Source of the DNA: Salvia splendens
Lineage: Eukaryota > Streptophyta > Magnoliopsida > Lamiales > Lamiaceae
NCBI RefSeq assembly: GCF_004379255.2
Contig: NC_056046.1
Location: 8,184,001-8,248,000, forward strand
DNA length: 64,000 nt
Direction: 5' to 3'
Shown: positions 20,721 to 30,864 of the stretch, piece by piece
How positions within the stretch are numbered: position 1 is the first letter of the stretch
How the letters are laid out: every line of letters starts with the position of its first letter
The notes under the pieces: generated by a model
The model's database searches: none
Seen by the model: the letters and a program-made list of their open reading frames with translations, nothing else
Told to the model about the DNA's origin: nothing
Made by a program: the position numbers and the translations under genes

Positions 20721-23700
20721 ATGGCGACAAGGCTTGAGGCTGAGAAATTCACAGGCAAGAATGATTACGGTCTGTGGAAGATGAAAATGAAAGCGATTCT
20801 GATCGATCGTGGTTTGGCGGCGGTTTTGGCTCCGGTAGATAAGGAGAATGCGCCAGTTCTTGATGAGAAAGCACAGGCGAAGTTCGATGAAATGATACAG
20901 CGAGCTCACAGTGCGGTTATTCTTTGTCTCAGTGATAAAGTTCTGAGGGAGGTTCAAGAAGCGACCACGGCGGTTGAGGTGCTAGCGAAGTTAGATGAGG
21001 TCTATTTGGCAAAATCCCTGGCCAATAGGCTCTATATGAAGAAGAGACTGTATTCGTACAATTTTGTAGCCGAAAAATCGATCGTCGAACAATTGGAAGA
21101 TTTTAATAAGATCATTGATGATCTTGGGTCCGTGGATGTGAAGATCACGGATGAAGATAAGGCTATACTGGTCTTGAATGCGTTGCCAAGTTCGTATGAT
21201 CAGCTAAGCGATGCAATAATCTACGGCAGAGATAAGCCAATCACATATGCCGAGGTTCATGCTGCGTTGATGGCGAAAGAGATGCTGCGATTGACAGGTG
21301 GGAAGGCATTGGAGACACAGGCTGAGAGTCTCAATGTCAAGAAATTCAAGAATAAGAGTTTCAAGAAAAACCAATATAATGAGTTTAAGCCTTCAAGCTC
21401 GGAGGGGAGAGAAACTCGGTCCTGCCACTGGTGCAAGAAACCAGGGCACCTCAAAAAGGACTGCTTCGTGTGGAAGAAAAAGCAAGCGGCTGAGGGAGGA
21501 AAAGCTGTCAACACAGCAGAATATTGCGAAGAGGATGAAGTTTCTGTTGCTTTGAATGTGATGGAGGAAAAGGGAAAGGAATCTTGGATAATGGATTCAG
21601 GGTGTAGCTTCCACATGAGCCCGAATCTGGACTGGTTCGAAGACATTAAAGAGTCAACAGGAACTGTCATTCTAGGCAACAACCAAGTGTGCTTGATAAA
21701 AGGCATAGGTACCATCAAGTTGAAGATGGAGAATGGGTGTATGGTGACTCTGAGTGATGTTAGGTATATTCCTGATGTTAAAAGGAATCTAATATCCTTA
21801 GGCTCTCTTGAAAGAAAGGGATGCAGATTTGTCTCTGAAGGTGGGCAGATGGTTGTTAGTAAGGCAGGAAGATCTATCTTGAAGGCAACTAGAAAAGGCA
21901 GTCTATATTACATGATGGCTGCTGTTCAGAGAAGAGACTCAGGGCATGCACACAATGTGGTTGGTGATTCTTTGAGTCTGTGGCATACCAGATTGGGGCA
22001 CCCAGCAATTGGTAGTATAAAGGAACTGGTCAAGAAGGGTGTATTGCAATGCTCAGATCAGACTGATACAACTCAATGTGAGGAGTGTGTGTTAGGGAAA
22101 GCCAAGAAGTTGCCATATCCCAACAGCACACATTCTTCAACAATGCCTCTAGATTATGCCCATAGTGATCTTTGGGGGCCTGCACAGGAGAATTCAATTG
22201 GAGGTGGCAGATACTACATGAGCATCATAGATGATTTCAGTAGAAAGGACTGGATTTACATATTGAAGCAGAAGTCAGAGGCTTTCAGCTGTTTCAAAAC
22301 ATGGTGCAGTGAGGTTGAGGCAGAGAAAAGGCTGAGTTTGAAATGCTTGAGGACAGATAACGGCTTGGAGTTTCTGTCCAAAGAGTTTGATGAGTTTTGC
22401 AAATCAAAAGGCATCAAAAGACACAAAACAGTTCCATTAAATCCGCAACAAAATGGAGTGGCCGAGAGGGTAAACCGCACTATCCTTGAGAGAGTTAGAT
22501 GCATGATCTTGGCTGCTGGGATGAAGAAGCGGTTCTGGGCAGAGGCTGCATCCACAGCTGTTAAACTGATCAATAAATGTCCTTCTTCCAGCATTGGAGG
22601 GGACACACCAGATTTCAGATGGTATGGGAAGCATAGTGGCTATGATGGCTTGAGGACTTTCGGTTGTAAAGCTTTTGCTCATGTGAAGCAAGGTAAATTG
22701 GAAGCAAGGGCCCTAAAATGTGTTATGATTGGATACCAATCGGGTGTGAAGGGCTATCGGTTGTGGTGTGTGGAGCCAGGAAATGAAAGAGTTGTGATAA
22801 GTAGGGATGTAACTTTCTGGGAAGGTGAGCTGCCTTTTAAGAAAAATTCAGAGACTGCAGTAGATAGTTCTGGATTTGAGGTGGAGATTGGGGGAGTTCA
22901 ACAGGAGCAGCAGGATGAAGATGAAAGAGAATCTGAGTTTCCTGATGCCTCTGATCTTGGACAACCAACTCAGACGGCAGCAACACCAAATGAGCCAGGA
23001 AGCTATAAGCTGGTTAGAGACCGAGGTAAAAGGATCAGAAAGCCACCAGAGAGATACTCTGATGCTGAGTTCCTGTTTTATGCATTACTAGTAGCTGAGG
23101 AAATAGAGTTCTCAGAGCCAAGCACTTATGAAGAGGCTATGGACAGTAAAGATGCAGAAAAATGGATGCAAGCCATGATTGAGGAGATTGATTCACTGCT
23201 TAGAAATGGGACTTGGGTGCTGGTGGAAAGGCCCAATGGTAGAAGGGTAGTGAGTTGCAAATGGATTTTCAAACAGAAGCTGGAAGGAGCTGATGGTAAA
23301 AGTGTCAGATTTAAAGCAAGGTTGGTTGCTAGGGGTTTCACACAAGAACATGGTATTGACTATGATGAAGTGTTTTCACCTGTTGTGAAACACACTAGTA
23401 TCAGAATCTTGTTGGCTATTGTTGCAAGAAGAGATTGGGAGCTTGAACAACTTGATGTCAAGACAGCCTTCTTGCATGGAGACTTGAAAGAAACCATCTA
23501 TATGGCACAACCAAAAGGCTTTGAGAGGCCAGGTGATGAGGGAAAGGTGTGCTTGTTGAAAAGGAGCATATATGGTCTGAAACAAGCAAGTAGGCAGTGG
23601 CATAAGAAGTTTGATGATCACATGGTTAAGAGTGGTTTTCTGAAATCAAGCTATGATGAGTGTGTCTACATTAAGAGTGTAGGTGGAGCTGCTGTGGCAT

Positions 23701-24701
23701 ACTTACTCTTATATGTGGATGATATGCTCTTGGCTGGAGCAAGTTTGAAAGAAATTCAGAAAGTTAAGGCTGATCTCAGTAATGCTTTTGAGATGAAGGA
23801 TTTAGGCTCTGCAAAACGAATTCTGGGTATGTCTATTTTCAGAGATAGAAAGAAGAGAGAGATTGTGTTGTCTCAAACTGATTATGTGCAGAGAATACTC
23901 AAGAGGTTCCAGATGAGTAACATCAAGGAAGTCTCAGTTCCTATGAGCCAACAATATAAATTGTCTGCAGACCAGAAACCAAAATGTAAGGCTGAGGAAG
24001 ATGAGATGAGACAGATCCCTTATGCTAGCATCATTGGTAGCATCATGTATGCTATGATTAGCACAAGGCCGGATGTGGCACAAGCTATTTCAGTAACAAG
24101 TAGATATATGTCCAACCATGGTAAGGAGCATTGGGCTGCACTGAAGTGGTTGATGAGATACTTGAAAGGAGCATCGGATGTTGGTATTCTGTTCAAGGGA
24201 GGAGAAGACCATGAAGGGGATGCTTTGGTTGGCTGGTGTGACTCTGATTTTGCTGGTAACTTAGACACCAGGAGATCTCAGTCTGGGTTCCTATTTACTT
24301 TGTATGGATCCGTCATCAGCTGGAAAAGCAGCTTGCAGGGAGTGGTTGCATTATCAACCACAGAGGCTGAGTTCATGGCTATGACATCTGCTGTGAAAGA
24401 AAGCAAGTGGCTAAAGGGGATTTTGGAGGATTTTGGTGTAAAGCAATGTAGTGTGAGCATTGGTTGTGACAACAACAGTGCATTGAGCTTGGCTAAGCAT
24501 CAAGTATATCACGAGAGGAGTAAGCACATAGACGTGAGGTTGCACTTCATTAGGGAGGAGATTGAAAGAGGCAATGTGAAAGTCTTCAAAGTTCACACTT
24601 CAGAAAACCCGGCAGATATGTTGACTAAGCCATTACCTAAGGAAAAGTTTCTGCTATGTTTGAAACTGGTGGGACTGGAGAGGAGGAGTTCTGGTTGGTG
24701 A
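20721..24701 (+). CDS. Gag-Pol polyprotein of copia 1
   Basis: 1326 aa from the ATG at 20721 (MATRLEAEKFTGKNDYGLW); an upstream in-frame reading needs a TTG start. Domains in order: Gag; CCHC knuckle CHWCKKPGHLKKDC (around 235); protease WIMDSGCSFHM (around 290); GAG-pre-integrase with LWHTRLGHP; integrase with HSDLWGP, RTDNGLEF and NPQQNGVAERVNRT (D,D-35-E); reverse transcriptase with QLDVKTAFLHGDL and YVDDMLLA; RNase H with CDSDFAGN and STTEAEF; then HIDVRLHFIRE and the end. No frameshift or stop, so it should encode everything needed for reverse transcription and integration. The gene order protease-integrase-RT assigns it to Ty1/copia. Similarity to Tnt1-type elements suggests the Tork lineage (inference). 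Confidence 0.96.
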   Translation: MATRLEAEKFTGKNDYGLWKMKMKAILIDRGLAAVLAPVDKENAPVLDEKAQAKFDEMIQRAHSAVILCLSDKVLREVQEATTAVEVLAKLDEVYLAKSLANRLYMKKRLYSYNFVAEKSIVEQLEDFNKIIDDLGSVDVKITDEDKAILVLNALPSSYDQLSDAIIYGRDKPITYAEVHAALMAKEMLRLTGGKALETQAESLNVKKFKNKSFKKNQYNEFKPSSSEGRETRSCHWCKKPGHLKKDCFVWKKKQAAEGGKAVNTAEYCEEDEVSVALNVMEEKGKESWIMDSGCSFHMSPNLDWFEDIKESTGTVILGNNQVCLIKGIGTIKLKMENGCMVTLSDVRYIPDVKRNLISLGSLERKGCRFVSEGGQMVVSKAGRSILKATRKGSLYYMMAAVQRRDSGHAHNVVGDSLSLWHTRLGHPAIGSIKELVKKGVLQCSDQTDTTQCEECVLGKAKKLPYPNSTHSSTMPLDYAHSDLWGPAQENSIGGGRYYMSIIDDFSRKDWIYILKQKSEAFSCFKTWCSEVEAEKRLSLKCLRTDNGLEFLSKEFDEFCKSKGIKRHKTVPLNPQQNGVAERVNRTILERVRCMILAAGMKKRFWAEAASTAVKLINKCPSSSIGGDTPDFRWYGKHSGYDGLRTFGCKAFAHVKQGKLEARALKCVMIGYQSGVKGYRLWCVEPGNERVVISRDVTFWEGELPFKKNSETAVDSSGFEVEIGGVQQEQQDEDERESEFPDASDLGQPTQTAATPNEPGSYKLVRDRGKRIRKPPERYSDAEFLFYALLVAEEIEFSEPSTYEEAMDSKDAEKWMQAMIEEIDSLLRNGTWVLVERPNGRRVVSCKWIFKQKLEGADGKSVRFKARLVARGFTQEHGIDYDEVFSPVVKHTSIRILLAIVARRDWELEQLDVKTAFLHGDLKETIYMAQPKGFERPGDEGKVCLLKRSIYGLKQASRQWHKKFDDHMVKSGFLKSSYDECVYIKSVGGAAVAYLLLYVDDMLLAGASLKEIQKVKADLSNAFEMKDLGSAKRILGMSIFRDRKKREIVLSQTDYVQRILKRFQMSNIKEVSVPMSQQYKLSADQKPKCKAEEDEMRQIPYASIIGSIMYAMISTRPDVAQAISVTSRYMSNHGKEHWAALKWLMRYLKGASDVGILFKGGEDHEGDALVGWCDSDFAGNLDTRRSQSGFLFTLYGSVISWKSSLQGVVALSTTEAEFMAMTSAVKESKWLKGILEDFGVKQCSVSIGCDNNSALSLAKHQVYHERSKHIDVRLHFIREEIERGNVKVFKVHTSENPADMLTKPLPKEKFLLCLKLVGLERRSSGW

Positions 24702-24707
24702 CTCCGC

Positions 24708-24723
24708 TATCACAGGTGGAGTT
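24708..24723 (+). promoter_or_regulatory. Polypurine tract of copia 1
   Basis: ATCACAGGTGGAGTT immediately before the 3' LTR. Copia 2 has the matching AAGGTGGAGATT. Confidence 0.6.
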
Positions 24724-25158
24724 TGTTGGTAGATTGTGATAGCTTCGGTTTTGAGCTCGGCTGTTGAGTTCGGTTTTTTGAGCTCGGTGATGGTGTTCGG
24801 TGTCAGAGCTCGGTGTTACGAGCTTAATCGAGTTCGGTGTTAGAGTTCGGTAGTTCGGCACCAAGTTCGGTAGCTCGGCAGCTCCGTGGTCTGGAGAGAA
24901 CGATCAAAACATGAAGAAGAGTTCGGCTGTTATAACAACTCGTTTCAACAGCCGTTGGATGTACTTAGTTAGTCATGTTTAATCCTGACCGTTAGATGGA
25001 AAATAGCCGTTAGTTAGTTTTGAGCTTTTAATAGTTTGTTATTCTGCTTTATTCAGTAATTTTTCATCTTCCGTTTCTGGTGAATAAAATTCTCTTTCGA
25101 TTTCCAAGTCTTGATTTTTCCTCTCCCAACATTCGACAATCTGTAGCTAGGATTAACA
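24724..25158 (+). repeat. 3' LTR of copia 1
   Basis: 435 bp, same as the 5' LTR by eye. Followed by TTTTT and the satellite. Confidence 0.95.
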
Positions 25159-25271
25159 TTTTTGACTACTTCAAGTTGCTTTGGAAATCATATTTGATGG
25201 GAAAAAAGTGGGGTATGGTCATTATCTGATTATCTTTTCATCGAATTTGCACGAAAACGCCCTAGGCAGCC

Positions 25272-25570
25272 TGTTAAGGATGAAGTTCCTTAACTCGTAT
25301 ATTTTGCATCGAACGTCGCGGGAGCTTTTGCCCGTCGATCAATCCGTCGTCAAAATTAGGGCTTTGTGAGTTTTGCAAGTTTAAAAGGAAAGAGAGTAAG
25401 AGAAAATAAAATAGAAGGATAATTGATATTTCTTGAATAATTAAAGAGAATAAAAATAGCCCTATTTATAATAAGGATACTAACTTAACGAGCAAGACAA
25501 AAGATATGGAAAAGATATGCAAATCCATAATTAACTAACTAACTAAAAAATAATAATAATAATCGTATCA
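25272..25570 (-). mobile_element. Solo LTR inserted in the satellite
   Basis: 299 bp reading TGTTAAGG...CGTATCA on the plus strand, flanked by CAGCC (25267-25271) and CAACC (25571-25575), a target duplication with one change. The interior shares GCCCTATTTATAAT and AAAGATATGCAAATCC with the LTR at 12463-12795, so it is a diverged member of that family, oriented minus. Terminal hairpin at 25273-25294 (GTTAAGGA with TCCTTAAC). Confidence 0.85.
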
Positions 25571-28500
25571 CAACCCCTTCCGTATACTTTGAAATCTTCA
25601 GAGGCCCATAACTTCTTCGTTACTCATCCTTTTTTAGTATTTCAAGTTGCGTTGGAAATCATGTTTGATGGAAAATAGTGGGGTATGGTCATTATCTGAT
25701 TATCTCTTCTTTGAATTTGCACGAAAACGCCCTAGGCAGCTCCTTCCGTATACTTTGAAATCTTCAGAGTCCCATAATTTCTTCGCTACTCGTCCTTTTT
25801 TACTACTTCAAGTTGCGTTGGAAATCATATTTGATGGGAAATAGTGGGGTATGGTCATTATCTGATTATCTTTTCGTCGAATTTACACGAAAACGCCCTA
25901 GGCGGGGTCTTCCGTATACTTTGAAATCTTCAGATGCTCATAACTTCTTCGTTACTCGTCCTTGTTGATTACTTCAATTAGCGTTAGAAATCATATTTGA
26001 TGAGAAACAGTGGGACATGGTCATTATCTGATTATCTCTTTGTCAAATTTTCACGAAAACGCTCTACGCAGCCCCTTGCGTATATTTTGAAATCTTCAGA
26101 GGCCCATAACTTCTTCGTTACTCGTCCTTGTTGACTACTTCAAGTAGCGTTAGAAATCAAATTTGATGGGCAACAGTAGGGCATGGACATTATCTGAGTA
26201 TCTATTCGTCGAATTTGCACGAAAACGCCTTAGGCAGCCCCTTCCGTATATTTTGAAATCTTCAGATGCTCATAACTTCTTTGTTACTCATCCTTTTTGA
26301 CTACTTCTAGTTGCGTTGGAAATCATAATTGATGGAAAACAGTATGCTATGGTCAATATCTGATTATTTCTTCGTCGAATTTGCACGAAAACGCCCTAGG
26401 CAGCCAGCCCCTTCCGTATACTTTGAAATCTTCAGATGCCCATAACTTCTTCGTTACTCGTCCTTGTTGATTACTTCAAGTAGCGTTAGAAATCATATTT
26501 GATGGGAAACAGTGGGGCATGGTCATTATCTGATTATCTCTTCGTCGAATTTGAACGAAAATGCCCTAGACAGCCCCTTCCGTATATTTTGAAATCTTCA
26601 GAGGCCCATAATTTTTTCGTTACTCGTCCTTTTTTACTACTCCAAGTTGCGTTGGAAATCATATTTGGTGGGAAACAATGGGGTATGGTCATTATCAGAT
26701 TATCTTTTTGTCAAATTTGCACGAAAACGCCCTAGGCAGCCCCTTTCGTATATTTTGAAACCTTCAGAGACCCATAACTTCTTCATTACTCGTCCTTTTT
26801 TACTACTTCAAGTAGCGTTGGAAATCATATTTGATGAGAAAAAGTATGGTATGGTCATTAACTGATTATCTCTTCGTCGAATTTGCACAAAAACGCCCTA
26901 GGCAGCCCCTTCCGTATATTTTGAAATCTTCAGAGGCCCATAACTTCTTCGTTACGCGTCCTTTTGGACTACTTCAAGTTGCGTTGGAAATCATATTTGG
27001 TGGGAAACAATGGGGTATGGTCATTATCTGATTATCTTTTCATCAAATTTGCACAAAAGCGCCGTAGGCAGCCCCTTCCGTATATTTTGAAATCTTCAGA
27101 GGCCCATAACTTCTTCGTTACTCGTCCTTTTTGACTACTTCAAGTTGCGTTGGAAATCAAATTTGATGGGAAACAGTGGGGTATGGTCATTATCTGATTA
27201 TCTTTTCGTCGAATTTGCACGATAATGCCCTAGGCAGCCCCTTATACCGTTTATTTTGAAATCTTTAGATTCCCATAACTTTTTCGTTACTCGTCCTTGT
27301 TCACAACTTGAAGTAGCATTAGAAATCATATTTGATGGGAAAAGTAGGATATGGTCATTATCAGATTATCTTTTCGTCGAGTTTGCACGCAAATGCCCTA
27401 GTTAGCCCCTTGTGTATATATTGAAATCTTTTGATGCCCATAACTTTTTCGTTGCTCGTCCTTTTTGACTACTTCAAGTAGCATTGGAAATCATATTTGA
27501 CGGGAAACAGTGGGGTATGTTCGTTATCTGATTATCTCTTCGTCACGAAAATGCCCTAGGCAGCCCATTCCGTATATTTTGAAATCTTCAGAGGCATATA
27601 ACTTCTTCGTTACTCGTCCTTTTTGACTACTTCTAGTTGCATTGGAAATCATATTTGGTGAGAAACAATAGGGTATGGCCATTATCTGATTTTCCTTTCT
27701 TCGAATTGGCACGAAAGCGCCCTAGGCAGCCCCTTCCGTATATTTTGAAATCTTCAGATGCCCTTAACTTCTTCGTTACTCGTCCTTTTCGACTACTTCA
27801 AGTAGCGTTGGAAATCATATTTGATGGGAAACAGTGGGGTATGGTCATTATCTGATTATCTCTTCGTCAAATTTGCACGAAAACACCCTAGTCAGCCGCT
27901 TCCGTATATTTTGAAATCTTTAGAGGCTCATAACTTCTTCGTTACTCGTCCTTTTTGACTACTTCAAGTTGCGTTTGAAATCATATTTTATGGAAAACAG
28001 TATGGTATGGTCATTATCTGATTATCTCTTCGTCGAATTTGCACGAAAACGCCCTAGGCAGCCCCTTCCGTATATTTTTAAATCTTCAGAGGCCCATAAC
28101 TTCTTCGTTACTCGTTCTTTTTTACTACTTCAAGTTGCGTTGGAAATCATATTTGGTGGGAAACAATGGGGTATGGTCATTATCTGATTATCTTTTTGTC
28201 AAATTTGCACGAAAGCGCCCTATGCAGCCCCTTCCGTATATTTTGAAATCTTCAGATGCCCATAACTTCTTCGTTACTCGTCCTTTTTTACTACTTCAAA
28301 TTGCGTTGGAAATCATATTTGATGGGAAACAGTGGGGTTTGGTCATTATCTGATTATCTTTTCCTCAAATTTGTACGATAATGCCCTAGGCAACCCCTTG
28401 TACCGTTTATTTTGAAATCTTTAGATTCCCATAACATTTTCGTTACTCGTCCTTATTCACTGCTTGAAGTAGCGTTAGAAATCATATTTGATGGGCAACA

Positions 28501-30864
28501 GTAGAATATGGTCATTATCAGATTATCTTTTCGTCGAGTTTGCACGCAAATTCCCTAGTCAGCCCCTTCCGTATATTTTGAAATCTTTAGAGGCCTATAA
28601 CTTCTTCGTTGCTCGTCCTTTTTGACTACTTCAAGTTGCGTTGGAAATCATATTTGATGGAAAACAGTATGGTATGGTCATTATCTGATTATCCCTTCGT
28701 CGAATTTGCACGAAAACGCCCTACAACCCCTTACGTCTATTTTGAAACCTTCAGAGGCCCATAACTTCTTCGTTACTCGTCCTTTTTGACTACTTCAAGT
28801 TGCATTAGAAATCATATTTGATGGATAACAGTATGGTATGGTCATTATCTGATTATCTCCTCGTCGAATTTGCACGAAAACACCCTAGGCAGCCCCTTCC
28901 GTATACTTTGAAATCTTCAGATCCCCATAACTTCTTCGTTACTCGTCCTTTTTGACTACTTCAAGTAGCGTTGAAAATCATATTTGATGAGAAACAGTGG
29001 GGTACGATCATTATCTAATTATCTCTTCATCGAATTTGCACGAAAACGCCCTACGCAGCAGCCCCTTCTGCATACTTTGAAATCTTCAGATGCTCATAAC
29101 TTCTTCGTTACTCGTCCTTGTTGAATATTTGATGGGAAACAGTGGGGTATGGTCATTATCTGATTATCTATTCGTCGAATTGCACGAAAACGACTTAGGC
29201 AGCCCCTTTCGTATATTTTGAAATCTTCAGAGGCCCATAACTTCTTCGTTACTCATCCTTTTTTACTACTTCAAGTAGCGTTGGAAATCATATTTGATGG
29301 GAAACAGTATGGTATGGTCATTAGCTGGTTATCTTTTCATCGAATTTGCACGAAAACGCCCTAGGCAACCCCTTCCGTATATTTTGAAATCTTTAGAGGC
29401 CCATAACTTATTCGTTACTTGTCCTTTTTTACTACTTCAAGTTGCGTTGGAAATCATGTTTGATGGGAAACAGTGGGGTATTGTCATTATCTGATTATCT
29501 TTTCATCGAATTTACACGAAAACGCCCTAGGCAGCTCCTTCCGTATACTTTGAAATCTTCAGAGGCCCATAATTTGTTCGTTACTCGTCCTTTTTGACTA
29601 CTTCAAGTTGCGTTGGAAATCATATTTGATGGGAAACTGTGGGGTATGGTCATTATCTGATTATCTTTTCGTCGAATTTGCGCGAAAAAAGCCCTAGGCA
29701 GCAGCCCCTTCCGTATATTTTGAAATCTTCAAGACCCATAACTTCTTCGTTACTCGTCCTTTTTTACTACTTCAACCTGCGTTGGAAATCATATTTAGTG
29801 GGAAACAATGAGGTATGGTCATTATCTAGTTATCCTTTCGTCGAATTTGTACGAAAACCCCCTAAGCAGTCCCTTCCGTATATTTTGAAATCTTCCGAGA
29901 CCCATAACTTCTTCGTTACTCGTCCTTGTTGACTACTTCAAGTAGTGTTGGAAATTATATTTGAAGGAAAACAATATGGTATGGTCATTATCTGATTATC
30001 TCTTCGTCGAATTGCACGAAAACGACTTAGGCAGCCCCTTTCGTATATTTTGAAATCTTCAGAGGCCCATAACTTCTTCGTTACTCATCCTTTTTTACTA
30101 CTTCAAGTAGCGTTGGAAATCATATTTGATGGGAAACAGTATGGTATGGTCATTATCTAATTATCTCTTCGTCGAATTTGCACGAAAAAAGCCCTAGGCA
30201 GCAGCCCCTTCCGTATATTTTGAAATCTTCAAGACCCATAACTTCTTCGTTACTCGTCCTTTTTTACTACTTCAACCTGCGTTGAAAATCATATTTGGTG
30301 GGAAACAATGAGGTATGGTCATTATCTGGTTATCCTTTCGTCGAATTTGTACGAAAACGCCCTAAGCAGTCTCTTCCGTATATTTTGAAATCTTCCGAGA
30401 CCCATAACTTCTTCGTTACTCGTCCTTGTTGACTACTTCAAGTAGTGTTGGAAATTATATTTGAAGGAAAACAGTATGGTATGGTCATTATCTGATTATC
30501 TCTTCGTCGAATTGCACGAAAACGACTTAGGCAGCCCCTTTCGTATATTTTGAAATCTTCAGAGGCCCATAACTTCTTCGTTACTCATCCTTTTTTACTA
30601 CTTCAAGTAGCGTTGGAAATCATATTTGTTGGGAAACAGTATGGTATGGTCATTATCTGATTATCTCTTCGTCGAATTTGCACGAAAACGCCCTAGGCAG
30701 CCCCTTCCGTATATTTTGAAATCTTCAGAGGCCCATAACTTCTTCGTTACTCGTCCTTTTTTACTACTTCAAGTTGCGTTGGAAATCATATTTGGTGGGA
30801 AACAATGGAGTATGGTCATTATCTGATTATCTTTTCGTCGAATTTGCACGAAAATGCCCTAGGC

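Larger units (their letters stand above)
20222..25158 (+). mobile_element. Intact Ty1/copia retrotransposon 1 (4937 bp)
   Basis: LTRs of 435 bp (20222-20656 and 24724-25158) look identical, TG...CA, with target duplication TTTTT at 20217-20221 and 25159-25163. Joining the flanks recreates the satellite sequence (GTCCTTTTTGACTACTTC), proving insertion into the array. Carries PBS, a full-length polyprotein ORF and a polypurine tract. Potentially autonomous. Confidence 0.96.
20153..30864 (+). repeat. 166-bp satellite array (interrupted)
   Basis: Tandem units of about 166 bp, recognisable by CCCCTTCCGTATATTTTGAA, CCATAACTTCTTCGTTACTC, ACTACTTCAAGTTGCGTTGG and AATTTGCACGAAAACGCCCT. The first 64 bases lie at 20158-20221, then the copia element interrupts. 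The array resumes at 25164 with about 32 units to 30864, broken once by the solo LTR at 25272-25570. Units differ by scattered substitutions and small indels. 166 is not a multiple of three, so the repeated short peptides (VALEIIF, FARKRPRQPLPYILKS) are chance ORFs. The unit length is nucleosome-like, as in many plant satellites. Confidence 0.95.

Noticed and set aside
21257..21718. Antisense ORFs inside both copia polyproteins
   Set aside because: Complementary-frame shadows with no splice signals or family motifs, unlike the Gypsy antisense gene.
25164..30864. Many 60-100 aa ORFs with repeated peptides (VALEIIF, FARKRPRQ)
   Set aside because: They fall in the 166-bp satellite, whose period is not a multiple of three. 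They have no consistent start or splice signals and differ unit to unit.
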